Positions 24,201 to 35,100 of a stretch of DNA of 64,000 nucleotides are shown piece by piece. The first letter of the stretch is position 1. Each line of letters begins with the position of its first letter. Below the pieces are notes generated by a model. It saw only the letters and a list, made by a program, of their open reading frames with translations, ran no database searches and was not told the DNA's origin. This DNA is from Aurelia coerulea (Eukaryota; Cnidaria; Scyphozoa; Semaeostomeae; Ulmaridae), in assembly GCA_039566865.1 (NCBI GenBank), contig CM076949.1:24404501-24468500 (forward strand). The letters run 5' to 3'. The position numbers and the translations under genes are program-made.

Positions 24201-26517
24201 TGGGCGGGTAAACACTGTAGTCACAGAACCCAAAACATGAAAATATTCTACAGTTAAGCAAAAAAAGAAGAAAGACTCTTCTTGTCAATACAAAAATTAA
24301 CAAAAAATAACAAAATATCATATAGAAGATACAGTAGCTCATCCAACTTTTCCCACTCCTAGCAGGGAAATTCCCCTCAAAGTGACATCACATTTGTCCA
24401 CATACCTGGTTTCCATGTATGTTTTAACCCAAGGCCATCAAGATCTGCAATTATTGTGATTTGTTTTATATCTTTCTTCAGCTAAAAGAAAATGGAAAAT
24501 CAATGTTAACCTTCTGCAGTATACAACATGCAAATTCCTTTCGTACCTATGTTATCTTAATGGTACAAGTTTCACTGCCAGTCTCAACTGTTAGACTTTT
24601 AGGGATTAACAGCACTCGGGAACTCCTGTGTGGCTACTAAAAAGTAAATCTAATTTAAAATTAGTAACAATAGGCTGCTAAAATTACTTGGCAAACAAAG
24701 TTCTTCAGTTTCAGAGTTATTCAGAGCAGAAAAATAAAGAATATATCTGTTACACTTTGCAGGTTAACAAACCTTTTCTGACTGCTGTTTGCACAACTGC
24801 ATTCCTCTTTCGGCAAACAGCATTCGCTTTTTCAAAAGTTCATCTCCTTTAACTGAATGAAGTAGGCCTAAATAATCAACAAGATAAAAAGAAATTAAAT
24901 CATTCATGCTGATCCAAATTTTCACTCACAAATGTATAAAAATACAAATAAAGAAGGCATTGAAACCAAAATATTTGGGAAAACTGGACTGGAGGGAACT
25001 GAATCAAGGAATTGGAATGAAAGAGCAAATAAGGAAAAACAATTAAAATCTTTTATCTAAAACAGGTCACAAAATTATTTGAATTAACCTTGAAAGAAAG
25101 CATCATGATTAAACTTCTTGGGCTTTTTATTCCAAATCCTCACAATTTTAATGCAGGAACAGAACTACCAAAATTCCATGTTGCTCTTGGCCCTAAGATG
25201 AGATTCTTTGCTTTGATAAAAGCATTCACCTTTGAAGTCCACTTTGCCAATAGGGTCTATGAAAACTGGGCTACCAGTGATGTCATAGCCAAAATATCCT
25301 CCTGGATAATACTTCTCTACAACCTGAAAATGAAAGGTATTCATGGTTCAGAAACATACACCATAACTTTGCTAAATATTTTGTGAATTGCTTTTTATCC
25401 AGTTATACATAGTTCATATTTTAATCATGTGCAAAGGAAATACTTGTCATATCCTCAGGAAATTGGCTCATGAATTCCAATAGTTGCATAAAAATATTCT
25501 TCATTTTTCTGCAAAGTACAGTCAGGTGGCAACATTTCTAAAGATGCCTCAATAAAAACTTTTCTGGCATACCTGATTTTTTAATTGAAACTGCCAGAAT
25601 TATTTGAAGGTTGAAAGATGATACTGTTCAAGAGACAATACTTCATTCATGTAATTATCCATTATTGGCTTAAAAATCTCATTTAAAAGGGCACACCTAA
25701 TTTGATTAATGACAATTTTCTGTGAAATCAAAGTTCCTCAGCTGCTATCATTTTATCACCTGCTGATAAAAAGTTCTATTTAGATATTCTTCTAATTTTA
25801 TGGCCTGGAGCCTCATAAATTATGTAGGTTAATTTCCTGCCTTTTAGTGTCTGTAGATGGAGAAACTTTTTCCATGATTTTGCAAATGGTCACATTTGCA
25901 GTGAAATAATCAAAGTAAAAACAGTTCAAGCTGGAGACAGCTACTAAATTTTTACCACTAATTATCTATCCTATACACCCATGACAACAACACCCTGATC
26001 ATTATGTTTAGCTGAAAAAACTTTGCTTAAATTATAAAAATCACACAAGCACAGAAAAAACTGTCCTTGGTTTTGCACAACAGAATTTGTCGTGAGATTT
26101 CATCTGAAACACTACCAGACCAATTGGTCCATTGTCTAAAAACAATGGAATGTTGGTTGTTTGACTCTGCCTGATTAGAGGAGGGTCTACTGTGACATCT
26201 GCCATTCCTTTGAAAGACATCAAAGTGATGCTTTGCTGCTCATTTAACGAGTGGGCCCTGCATTCTACAATCATTCCCTTCATTACAGTAGAGGCAAATT
26301 GATGTTAGGTGTTGAGATCTATAAACAAAACAAAGCTTGCTGATTTGAGATGCAAAAAGGATACCTTACCTCCGGAGGTGTAAAATCTTTCAAAATATCC
26401 AAATTCTGGAAACCAAGCCTTGCTTTCCAGTCTGTTTTTGGCATCTTTACATGCAACAAGACATACGTTCTTCCTTCAGGCTGTGAAGCTTTGCAGATGT
26501 GAACAGTTTGCTGATCT
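18258..26517 (-). CDS. SEC14-like lipid-transfer protein (CRAL-TRIO + GOLD), N-terminus unresolved
   Basis: The minus-strand exons, in coding order, are 26370-26517 (5' edge uncertain), 25230-25323, 24773-24867, 24406-24481, 23823-23842, 23565-23625, 21936-22019, 21048-21154 and 18258-18647. All phases agree and the model ends in TGA. The CRAL-TRIO lipid pocket shows FTPPEVVEKYYPGG, GYDITGSPVFID, IADLDGLGLKHTWKPG, APRVFPVIF, VKPFL and LPVYYGG. The last exon encodes the GOLD domain (GSILHWYF, YDIAFGIY, HLMPEDGCYTC, GIYVVKFDNSYSW). In the family this order is typical of SEC14L2/TAP-like cytosolic proteins that bind hydrophobic ligands such as tocopherol or phosphoinositides. About 50 N-terminal residues (CRAL-TRIO N helices) are missing, and the first listed exon is only convincing over its last 25 residues. 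The gene is divergent from GLT1D1. Confidence 0.87.
18671..19783. mobile_element. Foldback MITE, family A, carrying a nested element
   Basis: Left AAAACAAGGACAGATTTTGT and right ACAAAACCTGTCCTTGTT are inverted. It is split by a second element at 19024-19491. It lies about 23 bases upstream of the last-exon acceptor of the SEC14-like gene. Confidence 0.75.
19024..19491. mobile_element. Nested MITE built of GGATCGATCC palindromes
   Basis: Left GTTTACACGAGAGAAAACTG and right CAGTTTTCTCTCGTGTAAAC are perfect inverted ends. The interior is a run of GGGATCGATCCC palindromes joined by TTTACACG units. A family-A foldback (18671-19783) surrounds it. Non-coding, although its low stop density leaves a 200-codon open frame. 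Confidence 0.8.
19943..20914. mobile_element. CCCAGGGG-ended MITE with 8-bp duplication
   Basis: CCCAGGGGGGGGACTTGGTA and its inverse TACCAAGTCCCCCCCCTGGG bound the element. The inverted repeat continues through GTTCAAGGTGACGTACCCG. Target repeats are ACTTTACT / ACTTTACC (19935-19942 and 20915-20922). Near the left end is a short tandem array of TAAGCGGTAGTA units. It lies in the last intron of the SEC14-like gene. Confidence 0.8.
21476..21867. mobile_element. MITE, AAGAAAC family
   Basis: TACACTCATTTTTTTAATAA on the left is mirrored by TTATAGAAAAAATGAGTGTA on the right. The interior carries TAAGAAAC-type motifs. It lies in the SEC14-like intron between 21154 and 21936. Confidence 0.7.
22142..22752. 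mobile_element. Mariner-like MITE (CCGGGTGTCCC ends)
   Basis: CCGGGTGTCCCAAAA and TTTGGGACACCCGG are flanked by TA on each side (22140-22141, 22753-22754). The long inverted arms include GATAGTTAACTTGAACA-like text. Non-coding, in a SEC14-like intron. Confidence 0.8.
23108..23245. mobile_element. Left-half fragment of family A foldback
   Basis: GGGGCACATTTTGTAAAAAT, TTGATTGACACAC and AAAGCGATTAGCGA match the left arm of family A. No right arm is present. Confidence 0.55.
23335..23465 (+). mobile_element. tRNA-derived SINE copy, decayed
   Basis: AGAACAGCCAGGTGGACAGG, a degenerate B box region (GGGTCCAAACCCC) and GCGTAATGACAA follow the SINE body seen at 8045-8240, ending in TTCACC repeats. 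The A box region is lost. Confidence 0.55.
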
Positions 26518-27398
26518 CTGAATGAAGATGAGTGAATTCCAAAAGACTGTTTATGATTTCAGCAGGTGTTCTTTTATGCTGTTCAAAAATGTGAGAAGGA
26601 AAAACGTAATTACATTTTGTAATATGTAGTACAACAGATTGTTTTGATCAGTATTTTGGGATTGAAACAATGCAACAGGTGGGTGGTGGCAGATTTGCAG
26701 AAGATTTCCTCTTTCTTTGTTAAATTTCTTATGCTAATGACCTAGGAATATTCCCTGTGGGAGGCTGATGCTATCAGTGCTTGCAAAAAATGGCCATTGG
26801 TGAACATTTTTGGACCATTGCACATGAAATTAAACAAGCCTAATTTTGAATTATTGCAATACTATAAAATCTCTATTATACCCCTGGTGGGATTATTTGA
26901 TTTAAGAGACTCCAGAGGGGGCTGAAAAGAGAGGGGGCTTGCTAGAGAGGGGGGCTTATTCAAAGAGTCAGATAACATGGATACAAATGATAGCTTTTTA
27001 ATCATTTTACCCAATATTTTGGGAATCAACATACAATTTTACAAGTCAAATACACAAATTCAACACAGTGTTTATCCTGAATACCATATCAAAATCAACA
27101 TGCAGACTTGTTTACATGGGGGGGGGCGCTTAATAGAGAGGGGGGAATATCAAAAACTTTGCCTTATTATAGAGAGGGCTAATAATAGAGCTGTACAGTA
27201 TTGATAAGTCTCCAAGACTGGATTGCATGCACAGCACACGCAATATCTTGCACACACAGAATCTTCTGTGATTTTCAATCTGAGCCGCGCAAATCAGTAT
27301 GTTTGTACTGAAAAATCCAATTATTGTGCAGTCCTCACTGGTTGCAAGACTTTGCCACTGGCCCCAGTGCAATTTTCTGATGCCAGCTGTACTGTGCA
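26518..27398. other. Probable upstream part of the SEC14-like gene, no exon identified
   Basis: The missing N-terminal exons of the SEC14-like gene should lie here or further right. I see only G-rich repeat pieces (AGAGAGGGGGGCTTATT near 26940, again near 27135). Confidence 0.35.
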
Positions 27399-27824
27399 CC
27401 CAGGGGGGTACTCATTGACTTTCAGTACGGGGGGGGGGGGTCCGTGCCAATATTTGGGGTCTGAAATTTTACATCAAATCAATATTTGGGGTCTGTGAAT
27501 TACAACATAACATGGACAACAATTGAATATTTGGGGTCAACAAATCTGAGGAAAGGAAGAATCCTGCAATTCGGCCCTGAAGTTGCGAATCACGAAATAA
27601 ATGCTTTGGTATATATTCAAAAACTGAGAAAAATCAAGAGGCTTAAATTGAAATCATTCAAAAACATGTGAGGGGCTCCAGAAATAGATAACAATATTTG
27701 GGGTCTCCAAAACATTAGACTCAATATTTGGGGTCCCCAAATCATTAGGCTTAATATTTAGGGGTCAGCAAAGAAAAAGTGGCATGGACCCCCCGTATTG
27801 AAAGTTAGGGAGTACCCCCCTGGG
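27399..27824. mobile_element. CCCAGGGG-ended MITE with perfect 8-bp duplication
   Basis: CCCAGGGGGGTACTC and GAGTACCCCCCTGGG-type ends are flanked by ACTGTGCA on both sides (27391-27398, 27825-27832). The interior repeats AATATTTGGGGTC several times. Non-coding. Confidence 0.85.
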
Positions 27825-29158
27825 ACTGTGCAATCACAATGCGTGGATTGCACCGCTGTTTACCTGTGTGTGGGTTTGCTGATGTCATCTTTGCTTGCAT
27901 AAAATGGAATGGGTGTCCGTGGTTGTGTGTGTGTGTGTCCAAACATTTTTGATGGATTGCACATATGAATGAAGTCAAACAAGCTTATTCTTCTTTTATA
28001 ATAATAAATCATGAATAATAAAGTAACTATATTAACATCAGATCGATCCGTGTCAGTTGAATTTCATTGAGCAGCGTATTGGAATTTCTAGACTACTATT
28101 TTTAGGCCAACAAACAATAAAATATCGGGGCACACACTCTCCACCTTCCTTCTCCCTCCCTTTTTAGTGGGAACATTACAATAAAAAAAGATCTAACGAA
28201 ATACATAATCATTCTTGATACCTTATTTCATCTCTATCTTTTGACGATCGCTCATTTTATTCAATTTTTTGCAGGGTGGTCTGCTCACAGCTTCGCTCCT
28301 TCCAAACTGCGCCATTTGATTTCACGACAAAATGCTGGTTGTTGTTGTTGCTAATTTTGAGCTATTTCTTTCTCTCAGCAGGGGGGATAAATCGGGATCA
28401 GGGGGGCTTTTATGAAATTCTTTGTGCGCTCCTTCTCAGAGCCAAGAGCCAAACATCTATCTAATATTTGCCAAACCATTTGTAATGTATTGGCCAAGCA
28501 ATACAACATATAATAACATGGCAAAATGGATACAAAAGACAATAGATAAATGAGCAAAAAGACAGAAAACTTTCTCATAAAATTCTCACATCTATGGAAT
28601 CGATATTTTTCGGTATTCGTGATTCTCTGTAAAATACTCGCATCTACTGAATAGATATTTCTCCGTATTTTCTATTGCTCTTTGTATTTGTTTGGTATTT
28701 GGTAGACCATTTCTTCATTGGACAATGGGTGTATTTGCTCGGCCAAGAGAGTCCTAGCCCCCGTGAAAGTTGGTGCAAACTCGTTCTGATTCAGATCCAA
28801 ATCAGTAATTTGAAAACGAGACAAGCAATATATTCGAGAATCAGTTCCCGTTCGGTGGCTGCTGTTAGAACTGCTGGTGGCAAAACTCGAAACCATTTTA
28901 TTCCACGTAAGAATATGCAGATGCAGCTTTGTTGGTAAATAAATGAAGAGTAGACATATCGCATTCCCGATGATTTTTGGTTTGGTAAAGATGCGGAGAG
29001 GAACAACAGAAGGCAACATTAGTATTAATTGATGACGAAAATTTAGGCCCATTTTTACCGGCTTCTGAAAAGATCAAGAAGGCAAAGAAATACTCAATGT
29101 AATTGATGTCTTGGGATTATCATCACGCAATAAAGCAGCTGTTTATAACTGTGTTTAA
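27825..29158. other. Intergenic region between divergent SEC14-like and GLT1D1
   Basis: Contains a short GT microsatellite near 27924 and several short open frames without domains. It probably holds the GLT1D1 promoter. No TATA box or other site is convincing. Confidence 0.4.
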
Positions 29159-32100
29159 ATGAAGATCCTGCTACTGGCACGTCTAAAAAATGGAACTGGG
29201 AATAATTCTACGGCTGCAAGAATTGGGTAAAAGTTTTGAATTGTTGTTGCCATAACAAATCCACATGGAAAATGAAATGCTAGACTGGATTCTAGAATAT
29301 CCCTCTCTCTTTCGTAAAATGAAGTGTATGCTGATACATTGATACGTAGTCACTCAGGAAGCAATAAATGATGTTTCTGTGATATGTCAATATGCCGTCA
29401 GCTTTAGCAATTGACGATTGCGCTAAAGATGGCGGCGAAGAATTTTTTACCAAGATGCATTGCGTTCCAATTAAGATTCTTTAACGATTCTATAGGAGTT
29501 CGATGAAAGAACTCAGTGCATCTTGGTAAAAAAATTCCTCGCCGCCATCTTTAGCGCAATCGTCTATTGCCACTCACTACTGGGTGAGTTTCATCTTGAC
29601 TGCGCATCATCATATCATCAGCGTATCATCAAAATGTAGAATCTTCACATCATATTGTTCCTTTCTTAGAATGACCCAAAAATAATTGTTGCAATGCATT
29701 AATTCTAACAATAAAAAAGAAATGCAGTTATTTTCTTGACTGTGTATCAATGTGTCAGTGTATCAGCAAGATGTAGAAGCTTAAACTTAGAATAATGACT
29801 GAAAATATTAAAGCTCCTATTCAAATAGATAAGGGTACCATATAATTCTCCTATTTTGAAAGGGGTATTGAGAATTAAAGTAAAGAAAGAGCTTCCAAAT
29901 TGAGGGGGTATTCTAATTTGCTCCAATAAAAATTAATCACAAATAGAATCAAAATGGTGTTTTTATGAATTTTACCATAAAGTATTAACGACGAGCTAAA
30001 ACGAGAAAAGTTTTCAAACAAATCACCAAATTCTTTCCTATCTTCCAAGTTTTACTTTTTTCAGAACTGTGTTGAATGGTATTAGGAATGGCAGCATTTG
30101 CTAGACACTGGTCATTGCAAATTATTGAATAGGATCTGAGAGAGAATATTCAAGAGTAAATGCTATACATGTATTTTTTATAAGAAACTGGTTTATAAGA
30201 AACTAGTACTATGATGACCAAAAATTTAAGAAACTCTAGTACTACGCTCAAGAACAGTTAAGAAACTCTAAAACTTTATTTCTGTATGTCTCTCTTATTC
30301 TATGTCTCTCTAACAAAGGTACCTTCATCTTTTCTTGACTGCAAAATTGGTAAATTTTTGACTTAATGTGCATGGCTTCTCCTTGATGACAATGTTGCAA
30401 AATGGAAGCCCTTTGTCGAGAAAAAGGCTCAACTTTGAACATAACGCAATCTTAGGCCCAAAAAATAAGAAAACTAATTAAGAAACTTTTACTACTAAAA
30501 CACCGACATTTTCATGCGAAATTAAGAAACTTTTAGTACCAAGTGCTGATCCAAGTTTCTTATAAAAAAATAATGTGTACACAAATTTGAGAATTAGTCA
30601 ATTCGATTCTTGTGATTTTTCATTTGACCAATAATGGAAGAAGTGCAAAGAATATAAAGAAAGTTCTCACATTTTTCTACAGGCATCATTTGATATCAGA
30701 TGGGAATGAGGTACAATTGAAGTGTGAATCAAGTTTCAAAGATTCAGGGGAATTTGACAATTTTGTTCATTTGGAGAACATCAATATCATATTTGGAATA
30801 CATGCTTACAGAGCTGGAAGACTACTCATTGGTAGTGACATCAGGCTATTCTTCTAGAAGATCTTATCTCTGACTTGGGAAAAGATTGTCTGCTGATGAC
30901 TTCAGAGAATTCTTGATAGACTTTTAAGTTATTCCACAAAAGAGTCTGGATCAATCTATAATTTTGTGCATTTTGATGCAAAAGATTCAATTCAGCAGCA
31001 TTTACAGAATCTGCAACTACTGTATGTTGCACAACATTTTCATCAGATTCTTACAAAATGTATGTAACCATCACTCAACCCAGAGTCTTTTTAGTAGACG
31101 ACGCTCCTTGTGTGTGTAGCATGTCTAGATTGATAAAATTGAAATTGCAATTGTAGAACAGCTAAAAAGGTCTATGTTTGAGATTTCTGTTCATTTATAG
31201 CCTGAAATCAGGCTCTGACTTTTAAGGCCTGTTCACAGGCTAGTTCATTCATAACACTGCTATGTTTTTGACCATTTTTGACACTCTCACAGTACAGAAC
31301 TTGGGCGAGTTATTATTCTTCTTGCCTGGAATTCTTAACAATTCTTAGGAATAATTTTAATCTGTTGAAAATTCTTGTTTAGAGAAAAATTTAGGGCTTA
31401 AGAGTCAGATGGGAAGAATTCTCAAAAATTTTTAAGAATTCTCAAAAATTCTTGAGTTTGTGGTCATGTTAATATACGCAAGGGCTGTACTGTACTGTGC
31501 ATCCAGTTTCTCAATTTTGGACAATTGTGGATTACTATTTTGGTCATCATAACTTCCATATTTTTATCTTGCATCCTTATTCCATAGCTTGCAGTGTCCC
31601 TTACATCATAGTATTTGGTGGAACTGACTTAAATGAGCATTATGAAAGTAAAGACATCCTGGAAATTATGACAAAGGCTGTTACCAGAGCAAAGTAAGTA
31701 GAATAATTCCAGGTTAAGAAAGAGAAATAGCATACTATGAAATTAGCATACTGAAGTGATTGAAAATTTTGGTTTTTTTCCAAATATGATTTGGTGAGAC
31801 CTGCATGTTTTGTTTATTGTAGAAGATGCATTGCTTTCAACAAACCCCTGAAACAGAAGGCAATATCTCTTTGGGTATGTATCTTTCAAAATATTGGTGT
31901 TATTATTTGTAATTAAACCAGTAAGATATAAAATGCTTGAGACTCCACTGAAGTTTTACTTTGCAATTTCCGTTATCTAACAGCAAGCCTAATGTATTGG
32001 CTACTTCAGAAGGATATGGTTCAACTGTATCTTTTGTCTCAATTAATTTTGTGACCACAGTAGAGATGTTGCTTAAAGAATTTACAAGAATGAATGAATT

Positions 32101-35100
32101 CTTTAGAATTATACAAGAGAATTCTTACGAGTTTGCAAGAATTTTTTAGAATTTATTTATTATTCTGATAAGAATTCTTGATTGGCCTGAAAGCTTTTTT
32201 GAGCAAGAAATTTTTGGGCAGGAAAGAATCTTAATGTGCACAGGCCTACATTGCATGCCAGTAGAGTTTTGTGTTCAATTTATGTTCTTGCTAATTTTCA
32301 GAAAGATGCAGAAGGAAAGATTTTATTACAGCCACAAGGTATTTATTCATTTTTCCTTTATTTATTCATTAATTTATTCATTTGTATCATCAATTTATTT
32401 ACCTTCTTTCTTCCTGCATTTTTTGGCTTTGTGATTGTCTTGATTTGAGATGTTCTTGCCATACAATATCTTGATTTTGATATGTATATGTTCATCTTTC
32501 TAGCTGTAGAAATCTCTGCATCAAATGCTGTTTGGAATTTCGATGATATAAGACATATGAACAGTGAGTAATGTTCTCAATTCAAGAGATTATTTGTATC
32601 ATGTTAAAATGATAATTGGATATATTTTGCTGAAAACGGACGTTCATGAGCTGTGCGTTTGATATCTGATGATGCTGTAGATTCTAGGATGCTAGGCTTT
32701 TGTTTATTTCATTAGCTAGTAATGGTTCTCTTGTTTTCTTGCAGCGCAATTTGACATCATACTCAACAATAATGCAGTAAGTCTTTTTTTCAATGTATTG
32801 TTGTAGTACACAATGTTTTTTCCAGCTAAGAGAAATGTCAAATTTACCCATATTTCTAGTGCTCATAAAACGCAAGGAAAATTGCAGAAATACTTCAATA
32901 TCTAATAGCTATCAAGCAGAATAGACCTTTTAATAGCTATTCTGCAAAAGAGCCTGGATCGTTAGAGCTTCTATCGCTATTGTGCACATTCGAAAATTCC
33001 ACAAGACGTAGCAAAGCATCGTTCGATTCTGATTCTCTTCAAATAGCTAAAAGGTCTATTCAATTTACCTCGGTGCTATGAACTGTTAACCTTTTTCACT
33101 CAAAGATCTGGGGGCAGGGAGGGGAGATTCTTTTTTGACAGGATGTGCACTTCTTTCTGGGTATCGTTTTTGGCCTCTTTTTTCTAACACCGGTTATCAA
33201 AAGAAAGCCATTTTTCTAAGATACAATAAATTCGTTTCAATTAATGAAAGAGCTTGGAACTTATGATTAACTGTTCCTCTTGTAGATTGTATTTCTACTC
33301 GTTGCTGGCCTACGGCCTGTAAAAGACCCACTCTTCTTGGCAGAGACATTTGCAGGTAATTTTTTAACTTTTGGGCAATTGTTAACATAACAGAGCAATT
33401 TTTGAGCAATTGAGAACATAACTATCTTTTGGGGACTTCTACAACAAGACATCTGTCTGGTTGCGAACAAAAAGTGTCAATTGAAATGAAAAATGTTGAT
33501 AGTAAAGGAAGATTTTTAATTAGACAGCAATTTCAAAACGGCGTCGTGTGATCACTCACAGATGATGAGATCGGGACAATTTTTCCATGCTATTGAAATG
33601 ATTTTTATGGATTCTTCAGGCCTATATAAATTTCCTTGTAGTCAAGATCCAGCCTCGTTGTCGCATAGGTTGCTAAGAGATTGATACTGCTTAAATTTAA
33701 GTCATTCTTAAATTGTGCCCACATCATGTGAACACTGGTTAAAATTGATCGTGTGAACGTGGTTTCAGTCCTAACGTCAAACATTCTTAATGTTTTATGG
33801 TCTAATTCTTTGTAGAATGGCACAAGACAGATGACAGAATCTACCTTATGATAGTTGGTCCTGAGGTATCTATTTTTTGTTGAGTTAGCAATGCTGTATG
33901 ATCGAAAAACTTTAGAAGAAATGGTGAACCAAATCGTTGAGGGGAATGCTTTTGTTAAGATTTTACGCTTTTTAGCACCAAAGACTGTGATCACAGAAGT
34001 ATAGAAGATCTAATCGAGTCCGCGTCCCCTTGTCATCACGCTCAAGAGATGGGATCGAACCCTGTCGGCCTAACTGTTCTGGCTACAAAGTCACAGGATT
34101 ACACCACTGTGACACAACACCTTCAAGGAAGGCCCCAGCCATTTTTGCTACTTAGTATAGTCTATTTGTCCAACGGGGATGGGCCTTTTTCAGAGTATTG
34201 TTTCACCTATTTTATTTAGCGCCGGGTATAAAAAAATATCACAGTGCCGGGTATCATAATTTTTCTAGAGCACGTTGTCAAAACATGTCAAAAGGGGATA
34301 TTTTGTAAGTTCGGGTCATTTTTTCGTCAGATTTTCATGTTTATGAGTATACGCTTCGCAGATTTTTTCTAGAGTCGGCTATCATTTGAAGGGAAAATTT
34401 CTGAAGCTGGGTAAAAAATTGTTTTCGTTGGCACACCCACGTATGAATTTATGTCAAGTACCCCTCCCCCCTCCGGGAAAGTAGTTTCTTGAACAGGTGA
34501 CATTAATCTAGTGAGATATCATTACAGTAAGAACCCGCAAAATAGAAACCACTCTATAAGAAACCTCAGGCTGATTTTTTTGAGAAATGGTGCCCTCATA
34601 TAAGAAACTTCTCAGCCTGATTCTTGGAAGGTTTCCTATAGGAGGATCCCAAACAATTTTCATATTTAGTAATTTTTGTTAAAATCAGGTGCTAAATATT
34701 TTTTAGAGATTTCATGCAAAAGCATCTCCATCTACAGTATACTTGGCATGCATGCTATGATTGACCAAATTTGGAGAGAATGCTACGTAACAAGAACATA
34801 CTATGTGATAGCGTTTGCTCTGGGGTTTCTTTAAAAATTTGAAGATTTCTTAACCATGTGATAAGAAAAGTTTCAATCTGTTTGCAGATTAATGCCCTTT
34901 ACTAAAAAAACCAACAGGCTGTTTTGAAAAAACTGGTTTTTATTTTGTGGGCTCTTATTGTAGCTGTTGCAAGAAAGGAGAATGCTGCTTTTGGATTGAT
35001 TATGCAAACCTTTTCATAGAAGTTAGAGACTTTGTACCTGACTGTCTGGAGGGAGAGAGGGAGGGGGTACTTGGTGAAATCTTGGACAGGAATACCCATT

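Noticed and set aside
26041..26283. 80-codon minus-strand frame within the SEC14-like gene
   Set aside because: No recognisable motif, and its borders do not splice in phase between the CRAL-TRIO exons.
28672..29052. 126-codon minus-strand frame upstream of GLT1D1, as a missing SEC14-like N-terminal exon
   Set aside because: No CRAL-TRIO N pattern (RFLRARKFD-like) appears in this or the overlapping frame.
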